Part shown: piece by piece, positions 42,420 to 51,617 of the stretch
How the letters are laid out: every line of letters starts with the position of its first letter
Numbering within the stretch: the first letter of the stretch is position 1
Source of the DNA: JACMNW01 sp963708425
GTDB lineage: Bacteria > Pseudomonadota > Alphaproteobacteria > Rhodobacterales > Rhodobacteraceae
Assembly (NCBI GenBank): GCA_963708425.1
Contig: OY970206.1
Location: 2,914,001-2,978,000 of the forward strand
Reading direction: 5' to 3'
DNA length: 64,000 nt
Notes under the pieces: model-generated
What the model saw: the letters and a program-made list of their open reading frames with translations, nothing else
Told to the model about the DNA's origin: nothing
The model's database searches: none
Position numbers and translations under genes: made by a program

Positions 42420-44594
42420 TTGAGCACGCATCAGCCCCAAGCGCATCCATTGTCGGCGCTTTTTGATCCAACTTCGATTGCGGTGTTTGGGGCCACGGCG
42501 CGCAGGGGTGCGGTAGGATATTACGTTCTGCGCAACTTGCTGCAGCACGGTTTTGTCGGCCGTATTGTAGCAGTAAACCCCAAACACAAATCCGTGCTTG
42601 GTTTGCCCTGTCACAGCTGTTTGACGGGGGCAACCGAGCGTCCGGTAGATCTGGCCATAGTCACAAGCCCTGCGCGAAGCGTCCCCGGCATCTTGCGGGA
42701 CTGTGCGCAGGCAGGGACGCGGCACATCATCGTGATTTCCGCTGGGTTTGCCGAAGGCAATGGGGCAGGTGGCCCACTTAGGGATGAGATATTGGCGCTT
42801 GCCGTTCAGCACAATTTGCGGTTCTTGGGGCCCAATTGCCTTGGGTTGATCCGACCAAAGAGGTCGCTTAATGCGACATTCCTAAACATTATGCCACCGC
42901 AAGGCGGTTTGGCACTGGTATCGCAATCTGGGGCGGTCTGTTCGGCCATTGCCGATATGGCAAAGGCGCAGGGTCTCGGCTTTTCGATGATCCTGTCCTT
43001 AGGTAATTCTTTAAATGTCGATCTGGGCGATGCCATCGGATATTTGGCCCAAGATACCGAGACGACCGCAATTTTGGCGTATGTCGAAGGTGTCGGTCAC
43101 GCCCCAGAATTTTTGGAGGCGATCCGGCGGGCGTCGAGTTTAAAGCCGGTGATCATACTGAAAGCGGGTCGGCATGTTGGCGGCGCAAAAGCGGCTACAA
43201 CCCATACCGGCGCAATGATAGGTGCGGATGACGTCTTTGCGGCCGCAGTTGAACGGGTAGGGGCGGTGCAGGTGGCATCGTTAGGCCAGATGATTGCGGC
43301 GGCTGAGATATTGTCGGCCGAACAAAAGGGTTGTGGGGATCGGCTGGCGATTATCACAAACGGCGGCGGTGCCGGAGTGCTGGCAGCAGATAGGGCAGGC
43401 GACCTTGGACTGTCACTGCCGACGCCGTCTATAGCCACCACAAACGAGCTAAACAGCATCCTGCCGCCATATTGGTCGGGCTCTAACCCACTGGATATTC
43501 TAGGCGACGCAACTGCGCGGCACTATCGGGCGGCAATCTCGGCCTGCGAGATGGACCCCGCTTTTGACGCAATTCTGGTGCTGGTGTGCCCACAGGCGAT
43601 GACAGATCCTTACGCGATTGCCGAAGAAGTGCTTAACGCGCGCTTGTGCGGCAACAAGCCGATTCTATGTTGCTTTTTGGGTGATGCGTCGGTGAAATCA
43701 GCCCGCGCAGTTCTGAACGTCGGCCATATTCCAACCTTCATACTGCCCGAACAGGCGGTAGAGGCGTTTTCCTTTCTTAACCGCCACCGGTCTGCCCAAC
43801 TGGCTGCGCGCACACAGATTTCTCAAACTCAGCGGCTGAAATTGTCAGAAATTGTTGCCGCTAGGACGATCCTCAATCGCGAGGCGACCCCCAAAGGCGG
43901 AATGCTGTCGGGCCAGCGCTCCAAGGAATTTTTGGCTGCGCTGGGAATCCCTTGCCCAGCGATCGAACAGGCTGCCAACCGAAAGCAAGCCATCGCACTG
44001 GCGCAAGCAATCGGCGGTCCGGTCGTGTTGAAAATCAACTCGCCGGACATCAGCCACAAAAGCGATGTCGACGGCGTCCGCCTAAACTTGGAGGGGGCAG
44101 AGGCGGTTGGCGCCGCATTCAATCAGATCACTGCGACTGCGCAGCGTATGCGACCAGATGCTCGCGTCTTGGGCGTTACCGTCGAGCCAATGGTTGTTTT
44201 ACCGGACGTGCGGGAGCTGATGGTTGGCGTCAAGACAGATCCGGTGTTCGGCCCGGTGATTTCAATTGGCGCGGGTGGCACGATGGTCGAGGTGTTGCAC
44301 GATGCGGCCGTCGCACTGCCACCGCTGCACGGTGCACTTCTGGCGCAAATGATTTCGCGCACGCGAGTCATCAAGGGTTTGGGCCAGTTCCGCAACATGA
44401 AAGCAGTCGATCTGGATGCGGTGGCGAATGTCGTCCTGCGGGTGTCTGACTTGTTGGTCGAATTCCCGGAGGTTGCTGCGATGGATATCAATCCGCTGTT
44501 TGCGTCACCCAATGGTGTGATGGTGGTTGATGCACGCATCGAACTGCACCCAGTCGGCAAGAAAGTCCTTTTGCCAATGCTCATTCAGTCATAG
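42420..44594 (+). CDS. Acetate/acyl-CoA synthetase, ADP-forming, single-chain
   Basis: A 724-residue fusion of the two halves of ADP-forming acyl-CoA synthetase. The first half has the CoA-binding fold (IAVFGATARRGAVGYYVLRNL, VSQSGAVCSAIADMA, and the catalytic-loop region LKAGRH). The second, from about residue 490, is an ATP-grasp domain (LAALGIPCPAIEQAANRKQAIALAQAIGGPVVLKINSPDISHKSDVDGVRL). The start is a TTG at 42420 behind AGGATCAGG. The enzyme turns acyl-CoA, ADP and phosphate into acid, CoA and ATP, giving ATP without respiration. Its placement behind an FNR-like box makes an energy role under low oxygen likely; in some relatives the same proteins are regulators or acetyltransferase-like. 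Confidence 0.88.
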   Translation: MSTHQPQAHPLSALFDPTSIAVFGATARRGAVGYYVLRNLLQHGFVGRIVAVNPKHKSVLGLPCHSCLTGATERPVDLAIVTSPARSVPGILRDCAQAGTRHIIVISAGFAEGNGAGGPLRDEILALAVQHNLRFLGPNCLGLIRPKRSLNATFLNIMPPQGGLALVSQSGAVCSAIADMAKAQGLGFSMILSLGNSLNVDLGDAIGYLAQDTETTAILAYVEGVGHAPEFLEAIRRASSLKPVIILKAGRHVGGAKAATTHTGAMIGADDVFAAAVERVGAVQVASLGQMIAAAEILSAEQKGCGDRLAIITNGGGAGVLAADRAGDLGLSLPTPSIATTNELNSILPPYWSGSNPLDILGDATARHYRAAISACEMDPAFDAILVLVCPQAMTDPYAIAEEVLNARLCGNKPILCCFLGDASVKSARAVLNVGHIPTFILPEQAVEAFSFLNRHRSAQLAARTQISQTQRLKLSEIVAARTILNREATPKGGMLSGQRSKEFLAALGIPCPAIEQAANRKQAIALAQAIGGPVVLKINSPDISHKSDVDGVRLNLEGAEAVGAAFNQITATAQRMRPDARVLGVTVEPMVVLPDVRELMVGVKTDPVFGPVISIGAGGTMVEVLHDAAVALPPLHGALLAQMISRTRVIKGLGQFRNMKAVDLDAVANVVLRVSDLLVEFPEVAAMDINPLFASPNGVMVVDARIELHPVGKKVLLPMLIQS

Positions 44595-44632
44595 TGGTCG
44601 AACGACGCCCAGTGTTTATGGGTCGTGTGCCT

Positions 44633-44646
44633 TTGATCTGCATCAA
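44633..44646 (+). promoter_or_regulatory. FNR/FixK box, perfect (TTGATCTGCATCAA)
   Basis: Both half-sites match TTGAT-N4-ATCAA exactly. It lies 67 bases before the phasin-like start codon. Confidence 0.8.
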
Positions 44647-44713
44647 TGAAGGGAATCGCGGAGGCGTGCATTCTCCCTCCTCGGGACGTTCAGTGTAGAT
44701 GGAGGCGGGGCGC

Positions 44714-45067
44714 ATGACCGAAACAGTAAAAGACATGGAAGACTGGGAAAACCCGGCGCTTGTAGTATTGGCGGCTTATGCCAAAATGCAGAAGTCCGGT
44801 TTCACGCCGATGGCTTGGCTTGCGCCCCAAACGTTGGAAAAGTGCGGCGAAATGGGGAGCGAGGTTGCACATTTCGTGGCTGGCCGGATCAAGGAAGATG
44901 CGAATTTGCAGCACCAATTGCTGCATTGCAGGGATATTGCCAAGCTGCACCAGATCCAGGTTGAGTTCGTTCAAACGGCGATCAACCAATACGTCGCCGA
45001 AACTGGAAAGTTGACTCAGCTAGGTAACGAAATGCTCGACGGGGCAGTGCATCCGGAAAGCACCTAG
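44714..45067 (+). CDS. Phasin-family protein
   Basis: A 117-residue protein. ATG 44714 follows GGAGGCGGGG. The sequence is helical and amphipathic, with MEDWENPALVVLAAYAKMQKSGF, MGSEVAHFVAGRIKEDANLQHQLLHCRDIAKLHQIQVEFVQTAINQY, the pattern of phasin-2 family proteins that coat polyhydroxyalkanoate granules. Such granules act as electron sinks under low oxygen. The family is weakly conserved, so the call is from pattern only. It is monocistronic with a perfect FNR box; the next gene is convergent. Confidence 0.7.
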   Translation: MTETVKDMEDWENPALVVLAAYAKMQKSGFTPMAWLAPQTLEKCGEMGSEVAHFVAGRIKEDANLQHQLLHCRDIAKLHQIQVEFVQTAINQYVAETGKLTQLGNEMLDGAVHPEST

Positions 45068-45096
45068 ACTGCTTTTGCCGGGGCGTGCTTGCGCGA

Positions 45097-46311
45097 TCAC
45101 AGTGTCAGGCGATCGACGATTTTTACGCCGTCGCTGACCTTGTCGCTTGGATGCGTGATCACCCGTTGACCTTCGGTCAGACCGCCCAGTACTTCGGAAA
45201 AATTGCTGTTGCGCCGTCCCAGCTGAACCTCCGTCTGGCGGGCGACACCGTCTTCGCTGACGAAAACGTTCCAGTTTTCGCCGTCGCGGAAGACGGCACT
45301 TAGGGGCACTTGCAGCAGATCGGCGCTCGACCATTCGATGATGCGCAGGAACACCGCGAATCCGTCACCGAGCCCCGCCCGCTCTTCAAGGGGCGACAGC
45401 AGGTCCAAGGTTGCATCTACCCGCTGCTCTTCAATTCCCAACGCCGATACCTTGGTCCGCGCCGAAGGCTCGACCGATTGCAGCCGCGCCGAAAGCGGAT
45501 TAGGGCCCCCCCAACGCTCGACGATGGCCTCTGCGCCCGGCGCAAGCCGCACGGCATCATTCGACAAAAGATCGGCTACGATTTCCAGGTTAGCGCTTTG
45601 GCCGATGGACAAAAGCCGTGTGCCCGGCCCAACGGTATGTTCACTGATCGTGTCTACGGCAAGAATTGTTCCGGTAATCGGTGCGCGGATTTCAATGCAG
45701 CATTTCGATGCAGCCTGCAAAGCGGGGTCGGTCGGTTCGACCAGTGTCGCCCGTGCCCGGTTCAGCGCACCTGTTGCCATGGCCAGTGCAGAAGCCGCGG
45801 CATCACGAGAGGCTTCTGATATGTCTTTTCGCTGGGCATCGCCTTCTAACTGCGTCAATGCTGCGACACCCCGTTCGACCAGTCGCTGTGTCCGGTCCAA
45901 TTGAGACTGCGCGAAGGCCAACTCTTCGTTGGCCTGATGCAAACGTGTTTCGGCCACTTGGACCGCTGCTTTTGCTTCCTCGACCGCCGCTTCGGCCTGC
46001 AGTCGGCTGCGACTGTCCAGCAGGTTCGGGGCGACTGGCTCCACTATTGCCACTACGGTTTGACCCGCTACCGTTTGGTCGCCCACTGCGACGGGTGATC
46101 TTCTTGCGGTGCCCGCTATCGGGGAAAATACATCGTAGCGGTCCTTAATGCGGGTCTTGCCATCAGCGTTCACCGTGATCTGAAGCGGACCGCGGGCAAT
46201 GGTATGCAGATCGACTGGAACGGGTTCGGGGCGAAATGCCACGACCGCCAAGGCGACTGCCGCTGCAGCACCAAAACCCGAAAGGAACAATGTGCTTGTT
46301 TTCAAGGCCAT
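45097..46311 (-). CDS. HlyD/MacA-type periplasmic adaptor
   Basis: A 404-residue membrane fusion protein. An N-terminal anchor (LFLSGFGAAAAVALAVVAF) precedes a barrel-sandwich hybrid and long coiled-coil hairpin (RSRLQAEAAVEEAKAAVQVAETRLHQANEELAFAQSQLDRTQRLVERGVAALTQLEGDAQRKDISEA) and a beta-barrel domain. It is the third gene of an exporter operon read from 49395 down: ATPase, permease, adaptor. The adaptor would dock the permease to an outer-membrane channel encoded elsewhere. Substrate unknown. Confidence 0.85.
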   Translation of the reverse strand: MALKTSTLFLSGFGAAAAVALAVVAFRPEPVPVDLHTIARGPLQITVNADGKTRIKDRYDVFSPIAGTARRSPVAVGDQTVAGQTVVAIVEPVAPNLLDSRSRLQAEAAVEEAKAAVQVAETRLHQANEELAFAQSQLDRTQRLVERGVAALTQLEGDAQRKDISEASRDAAASALAMATGALNRARATLVEPTDPALQAASKCCIEIRAPITGTILAVDTISEHTVGPGTRLLSIGQSANLEIVADLLSNDAVRLAPGAEAIVERWGGPNPLSARLQSVEPSARTKVSALGIEEQRVDATLDLLSPLEERAGLGDGFAVFLRIIEWSSADLLQVPLSAVFRDGENWNVFVSEDGVARQTEVQLGRRNSNFSEVLGGLTEGQRVITHPSDKVSDGVKIVDRLTL

Positions 46312-46315
46312 GCTA

Positions 46316-48694
46316 TTACTCCCTCGTCTTCAGAACTGCGACCAGATCCAATCGATCAAGACGCCGACGCACCACCAGTGCAGCACCAAGTGCTGCCGCC
46401 AGCACGATCAGGCTGGCCATAGCGTAAGTGGGTGGGTTCAGCACCAGAGGTACCGAGTACAAATCGCTGGAAAACCCGCGCACCATTTGTCGGGCAATGA
46501 GATAACCGATCAGCCAGCCCAGCGGCTGCGCCAGCACGGCTAGCACCATCGTTTCGCCAATCAGGATCAGTGACACCTCGCCCCGCGAAAAGCCCAAGAT
46601 CCGCAAACTGGCCAACTCGCGCGCGCGTTCCGATAGCTGGATACGCGCACCGTTATAGGCCACGCCGATGGTGATAAGGACGCCCACAGTAACGTAAATT
46701 GTGGTCATGATCGCAACGTTCCGGCGAATGGTGTCCTGGAACGACTGCCGCGTTTCGGTCATCATAGTTGTGCTTGCAAGTTGCGGTATACCCTTCAAAG
46801 CGTCGTGAAAGGCTTCGTCCTGCTGGTCATCCAGCGTGACATTGGCGACCGAAACCTGCGAGGCTTGTCGCAGAAGCGTATTCAATCCTTCTAAGTCCAT
46901 ATAGGCACCTAGGCCGAAATACTGGGCAACGATCCGTGCGACCTCGACATCCACCGTTTCACGCCGACCTGTCAGAAACCCGACCTCGATCAGCTCTCCT
47001 GGTCGAACGCCCAACTGTTGGGCCAGCCGCTCTGACAGGATCAGGCCGTCCCTTGGAGGGTTGACCACATGACCGGCAGTGTCGACGACGCGGCTCAGGT
47101 CCGGATCGGGGCGCATGGCTTGGATTGCAACATGTTTTGTGCGCATGCCGCTGCGGAGTAGGACGGGCAGGAATTGTTGACCTTCGACCTGCATAACCCC
47201 GGGCAAGCGCGCCACGTCCGCCAGTACACTTTCCGGCTGGTCGCGGGCAAAGACCAGCGCGGCGTCCTGACGATTTGACAATGTGAAGTCGGTGTCAATG
47301 ATCTTGTCCAGCGCGTCGCGGAAGAAACCGGCACCCATCATGATCGCCACTGCCAGGGCAATGCCGAGCGTTGTCATCGCGGAGCGCCCCGGCCAGCGCG
47401 AGATGCTTCGAGCCACCATTGTTGCGGTTTGCGAAAGATGGATGCCGGTCAGAGCACGATCAAACACCGTTCGGGTGAAATGGGCGGGCACAGGCGGTGC
47501 CATTGCAACGGCCGGGGCCAGCCGCGCTGCCTGCAGTGCGGCGCGCGAGGCACCGATCAGCGCGCTGGCCAGACCAAGCCCGCCCGACGTGGCGTAGGTT
47601 GCATAGGGGGACCGGAACAACAGGAACGGGAAGTCGAAAAACTGTGCGTAAAGTTCTGCCTGACGCTGCGCCAGCCAATTGCCCGCGACCCAACCAAACA
47701 CAACTCCAGCCACTGCAATCAGCCCTGCCAAGGCAAGATAATGAAGGCAAATTTCTGTATTCGAGTAACCGATCGCTTTAAGCAGGCCGATTTCGCTGCG
47801 TTCCAATGTGACAATTCGCGCGATCACCATGTTCACCAGAAAGGCGGCAATCCCGAAAAAGATTGGTGGCAGCACGTAACCCATGCTGCGCAACTGGCTT
47901 ATCTCGGCATCGACAAAGGCGTTCGACTGTTGGCGCATGCGGTCATTGGCCCCGGTGCCGCCATACGGGTCCAGCAATTCATCAAGTTCGTCGATTATCG
48001 GTTCGGGCCGAGCCTCGGTGCTCAATTTCAGGCTGACGGAATTGAAGGCACCGGCCAGATCAAACGCGGCTGCGGCAACCGGTTCGGCCATCCAGACGAT
48101 GCCAAAACTGGCGTTATCGGGCATTCGTGCGCCCGGTCCGATGGTGTAGATAAATTCCGGCGACAAAACCGTGCCGACGATTGTCATGCTGCGCTTTGTG
48201 CCGTTCAGATTGGCGAGGATCACGTCCCCAGACTGTAGATCATTCACCAATGCAAAGGGCTCGTTCACGACAATCTCGTTATGCGCATCGGGGTTTGGTA
48301 GCCGACCGGAGCGAAGAACTGGCACATTCAGGAGCGGCATGCCCGTAGCTGGCAGCGATAAAATCTGACCAACTGCAGTTTGCGATCTGCCGGGTATATC
48401 AAGGATGGCGTTGCCGCTGATCCGTGCTTCGGCCGCCATGACCCCATCTATGCCAGAAATCTCGGACATCAATGACAACGGTGCCCGGCGCGGTGCCGCA
48501 AAGACATCGGCGAAACGGTTGCGTTCATAATATGCATCGCGCGTGTCAACCAAGGCGCGATGCATCCCGAACGAGATCATCAGGATCGCAACGCCGCAAG
48601 CAAGCACCAGTGCAATGGCCAACGCTTGGGCCCAAAGACGGCGAAAGTCGCGCAACAGTTTTCGATCAAGTGCATGCATAGCCTGCCTCACCAT
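46316..48694 (-). CDS. ABC transporter permease, FtsX/MacB-like, two-domain
   Basis: A 792-residue permease with FtsX-type membrane domains in both halves: LRDFRRLWAQALAIALVLACGVAI at the N terminus, helices around residues 265-380, then a second start RSISRWPGRSAMTTLGIALAVAIMMGAGF around residue 430, a large periplasmic domain, and a final four-helix region (ITIGVAYNGARIQLSERARELASLRILGFSRGEVSLILIGE). The two-fold structure resembles the DevC/MacB-type lipid or peptide exporters. Translation of the permease overlaps the ATPase gene by seven bases, so the two form one unit. Confidence 0.85.
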   Translation of the reverse strand: MVRQAMHALDRKLLRDFRRLWAQALAIALVLACGVAILMISFGMHRALVDTRDAYYERNRFADVFAAPRRAPLSLMSEISGIDGVMAAEARISGNAILDIPGRSQTAVGQILSLPATGMPLLNVPVLRSGRLPNPDAHNEIVVNEPFALVNDLQSGDVILANLNGTKRSMTIVGTVLSPEFIYTIGPGARMPDNASFGIVWMAEPVAAAAFDLAGAFNSVSLKLSTEARPEPIIDELDELLDPYGGTGANDRMRQQSNAFVDAEISQLRSMGYVLPPIFFGIAAFLVNMVIARIVTLERSEIGLLKAIGYSNTEICLHYLALAGLIAVAGVVFGWVAGNWLAQRQAELYAQFFDFPFLLFRSPYATYATSGGLGLASALIGASRAALQAARLAPAVAMAPPVPAHFTRTVFDRALTGIHLSQTATMVARSISRWPGRSAMTTLGIALAVAIMMGAGFFRDALDKIIDTDFTLSNRQDAALVFARDQPESVLADVARLPGVMQVEGQQFLPVLLRSGMRTKHVAIQAMRPDPDLSRVVDTAGHVVNPPRDGLILSERLAQQLGVRPGELIEVGFLTGRRETVDVEVARIVAQYFGLGAYMDLEGLNTLLRQASQVSVANVTLDDQQDEAFHDALKGIPQLASTTMMTETRQSFQDTIRRNVAIMTTIYVTVGVLITIGVAYNGARIQLSERARELASLRILGFSRGEVSLILIGETMVLAVLAQPLGWLIGYLIARQMVRGFSSDLYSVPLVLNPPTYAMASLIVLAAALGAALVVRRRLDRLDLVAVLKTRE

Positions 48695-49395
48695 TCAATC
48701 TGTTCTGGCTTTAGGCGGCTTTCATTTGTTGATATTTCGCCGATTTTTCCGTCGACAAAACGGATCACCCGATGCGCCATTTGGCGAATAGCGGCATTAT
48801 GGGTGATCACGACCGTACTGGTGCCAAAGCGCTGGTTGATGCTGTTCAGCGCCTCCAGCACTTGTATGCCGGTCTTAATGTCCAGCGCGCCTGTTGGCTC
48901 GTCGCACAACAGCACATCAGGACGCTTGGAAATCGCACGGGCGATGGCGACGCGCTGCTGCTCACCCCCGGACATTTCTGAAGGGAAATGATCAATTCGG
49001 TGGCCAAGGCCCACCATTTGAAGCGCCTCTGCCGGGTCCATCGCGTTTGGGGCGACGTCAGTCACAAGCTGCACATTTTCGCGTGCGGTCAGGCTGGCGA
49101 CCAAATTGTAGAACTGAAAGACAAAACCCACGTGGTTGCGCCTATAGCGCGTTAGACCGCGCTCATTCAGCGCCGTGAGTTCGACATCACGAAACCATAC
49201 CTTTCCGTCTGTCACATGATCGAGCCCGCCCAGAATGTTCAACAGTGTCGATTTTCCACTACCCGAAGGGCCAAGCAAGACTGTCAGCTCGCCTGCGAAC
49301 AGTTCCAGATCGACGCCCGCCAGCGCAAAAATGCTGACCGGACCGGACGCATAGACTTTGGTCACCCCTTCGGTTCGGAAGATCGTTTCTGCCAC
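48688..49395 (-). CDS. ABC transporter ATPase, MacB/LolD type
   Basis: A 235-residue ATPase. Walker A is GPSGSGKST, the Q-loop in GFVFQFYNLVASLTARENV, signature EMSGGEQQRVAIARAI and Walker B LLCDEPTGALD, all typical of the LolD/MacB group. It is the first gene of the exporter operon and lies 47 bases from a perfect FNR box, implying oxygen-regulated export. Substrate not predictable. Confidence 0.9.
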   Translation of the reverse strand: MAETIFRTEGVTKVYASGPVSIFALAGVDLELFAGELTVLLGPSGSGKSTLLNILGGLDHVTDGKVWFRDVELTALNERGLTRYRRNHVGFVFQFYNLVASLTARENVQLVTDVAPNAMDPAEALQMVGLGHRIDHFPSEMSGGEQQRVAIARAISKRPDVLLCDEPTGALDIKTGIQVLEALNSINQRFGTSTVVITHNAAIRQMAHRVIRFVDGKIGEISTNESRLKPEQIEW

Positions 49396-49442
49396 GGCAA
49401 CATCCCTTTGTAGGCAGCTTACCGACGCGCTGCCGTTGGTCG

Positions 49443-49456
49443 TTGATATGCATCAA
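49443..49456 (-). promoter_or_regulatory. FNR/FixK box, perfect (TTGATATGCATCAA)
   Basis: An exact TTGAT-N4-ATCAA palindrome, 47 bases upstream of the exporter ATPase start. It also lies downstream of arcC. Confidence 0.8.
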
Positions 49457-49639
49457 GCGGGTTTGCGCAGATAAGCGAACCGTTAAACACCGCCCATCAT
49501 CATGCCGCCGCCCACAAGACTGCCAATCGTTCGGACGTCGATGTTGTGTAGCGCGTTTGCAGCAATGAGTGCAGGAATTTCCGCTGCCATCTTGCCGACG
49601 TTCCCGCAGGCACGCAGCAGTGGCGCAAAAGTGATGCGA

Positions 49640-50602
49640 TCAACCAGTCCTGTCTCTTGCCACCCGATCTGCGGTATGCTGGCTGTCTGTGCGATCTGCC
49701 GTGATGCGGGTTCCCGCAGTTCCTTCGATGATCGCGCGGGCATCCTCGAGCCGACCTATCCCGGCCACTCGTCCGCCGTTGCGAACAAAAGCACAACCCG
49801 AGGCAACTTTGGGTGCCATCGACCCCGCCACAAAGGTCATCGCTTCCAATCCGTTCGGCGTGGTGTCGGATATGGCCCGCTGGTTCGGTGTGCCCCAATC
49901 GCTAAATACTGCCTCTACATCGGTTAACATCAACAGCGCATCAGCATTCAGAGATTGTGCCAGCAGAGCCGCTGTTCGATCTTTGTCGATCACGGCTTCG
50001 ACCCCGTCCATGCGTCCGTCAGCGCCCCGAACAACCGGAATGCCGCCACCGCCCGCACAGATAACACAAACCCCCGCCTCGACCAAAAATCGGATTGGAA
50101 CGAGCCCAAGAATGGCGATTGGCAGCGGTGACGGGACGACCCGGCGCAGCCCACCCTTCGCCTCTTCTACCATCGACCAGCGATGTTCGGCCCGAACTGC
50201 CTTGGCTTGTTCGGCGGTATAGACAGGCCCTATCGGCTTTGTCGGATGATCAAAAGCCGGATCCAGCCGATCAACCTCCACTCGGGTCAGCAGTGTGGCG
50301 CATTCGGCCCCGGCTGGAAGCGCGTTCATCAGCTCCTGTTCGATCAGATAGCCGATCATCCCTTCGGTTTCGGCCCCCAACACGTCCAGCGGCCATAGAC
50401 TGTCCGGCGCATAGGCCGCAGCCTGCAGCGCCATCAACCCGACTTGGGGGCCATTGCCGTGCGCGACAATGATCTGATGATCGCGTGCCAGGTCGGCCAG
50501 CGCCGCTGCCGCCAGCCGCACATTGGTGTGCTGCGCTGCGGCCGTCATCGGCTCGCCGCGCCGTAGTAAAGCATTTCCCCCCAAGGCTACTACAACGCGC
50601 AT
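49640..50602 (-). CDS. arcC: Carbamate kinase
   Basis: A 320-residue amino-acid-kinase-fold enzyme; MRVVVALGGNALL start at 50602 with AGGTGG upstream, overlapping the end of the transcarbamylase gene's stop region. Motifs: HGNGPQVG, EAEGMIGYLIEQ-type block (here ETEGMIGYLIEQEL), CAGGGGIPVV, DKDRTAALLAQSL, LTDVEAV, MAPKV and the terminal IEGTAGTRI. It transfers phosphate from carbamoyl phosphate to ADP, the ATP-yielding step of the arginine deiminase pathway. After GTRI the frame continues 19 further residues, which is slightly longer than usual. Confidence 0.9.
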   Translation of the reverse strand: MRVVVALGGNALLRRGEPMTAAAQHTNVRLAAAALADLARDHQIIVAHGNGPQVGLMALQAAAYAPDSLWPLDVLGAETEGMIGYLIEQELMNALPAGAECATLLTRVEVDRLDPAFDHPTKPIGPVYTAEQAKAVRAEHRWSMVEEAKGGLRRVVPSPLPIAILGLVPIRFLVEAGVCVICAGGGGIPVVRGADGRMDGVEAVIDKDRTAALLAQSLNADALLMLTDVEAVFSDWGTPNQRAISDTTPNGLEAMTFVAGSMAPKVASGCAFVRNGGRVAGIGRLEDARAIIEGTAGTRITADRTDSQHTADRVARDRTG

Positions 50603-50603
50603 G

Positions 50604-51608
50604 TCAGCCACCTAACGTAGCGACAAGAACGGCCTTGATCGTATGCATCCGGTTTTCCGCTTGATCGAAAACCGCGGATGCGGACGATTCAAACACCTCG
50701 TCAGTTACTTCCATGCAGTCGATGCCATGAGCTTGAAATACCGCCTCGCCCACTTCGGTATCACGGTTGTGGAACGCCGGCAGGCAATGTAGGAATTTGG
50801 TGTGCGGGTTGCCCGTTGCCGCCATCATCTGCGCTGTAACTCGGTAGGGTGTCAGCAGCTTGATCCGCTCTGCCCAAGCGCTGTCGGGCTCGCCCATAGA
50901 CACCCAGACGTCGGTGTAAAGAAAATCACACCCCTTAACGGCCGCTTCAACGTCATCGGTCAGCATGATTTGTCCGCCATGAGCCTTTGCGAGCCCCTGG
51001 CATCGTGCCAGCAGACCCTTGTCGGGGTGCAGGCTTTTGGGCCCGCATAACCGGATATCCATGCCGATCTGCGCTGCTCCAACCATCAGTGACGAGGCCA
51101 TGTTGCCGCGAATGTCGCCGAGAAAGCAGAACGTGATGTCCGACAAGTGCTTGTGAGTGAATTCATGCATCGTCATCAAATCCGCCAGCACTTGCGTTGG
51201 ATGAAACGCGTCCGTCAGCCCGTTGTAGACCGGCACACCTGAAAACCGCGCCAGCGTTTCCGCGTCGTCCTGTCCGAAGCCCCGGTATTCGATAGCATCA
51301 TAAAACCGCCCCAGAACTCGGGCCGTGTCTTTCATCGTCTCTTTGTGGCCAATATGACTTCCTGATGGCCCCAAATATGTAACATGCGCGCCCTGATCAT
51401 AGGCCGCCACCTCGAACCCCGACCGAGTTCGCGTGCTGTCTTTCTCAAAGATGAGTGCCAAGTTTTTGCCGACCAGACGGCGCTGCTCGGTTCCCGCTTG
51501 TTTGGCGGCTTTCAGGCTGGCAGCCAGACGCAGAAGATAGCGGATCTCGGCTGGTGTAAAATCCAGCAGTTTCAGAAAGCTTCGACCGTGCAGGTTGCCG
51601 GGCATCAT
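50604..51608 (-). CDS. arcB: Ornithine carbamoyltransferase (catabolic type by context)
   Basis: A 334-residue transcarbamylase. Carbamoyl-phosphate site FEKDSTRTRSGFEVAAYDQGAHVTYLG (STRTR), DAFHPTQVLADLMTM (HPxQ), YNGLTD and HCLPAFHNRDTEVG (HCLP) are present. In the catabolic direction it phosphorolyses citrulline to ornithine and carbamoyl phosphate. Position between arcA and arcC and the length of 334 residues, as in catabolic enzymes, argue for ArcB rather than biosynthetic ArgF. Nine bases separate it from arcA. Confidence 0.9.
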   Translation of the reverse strand: MMPGNLHGRSFLKLLDFTPAEIRYLLRLAASLKAAKQAGTEQRRLVGKNLALIFEKDSTRTRSGFEVAAYDQGAHVTYLGPSGSHIGHKETMKDTARVLGRFYDAIEYRGFGQDDAETLARFSGVPVYNGLTDAFHPTQVLADLMTMHEFTHKHLSDITFCFLGDIRGNMASSLMVGAAQIGMDIRLCGPKSLHPDKGLLARCQGLAKAHGGQIMLTDDVEAAVKGCDFLYTDVWVSMGEPDSAWAERIKLLTPYRVTAQMMAATGNPHTKFLHCLPAFHNRDTEVGEAVFQAHGIDCMEVTDEVFESSASAVFDQAENRMHTIKAVLVATLGG

Positions 51609-51617
51609 GACTTCCTT

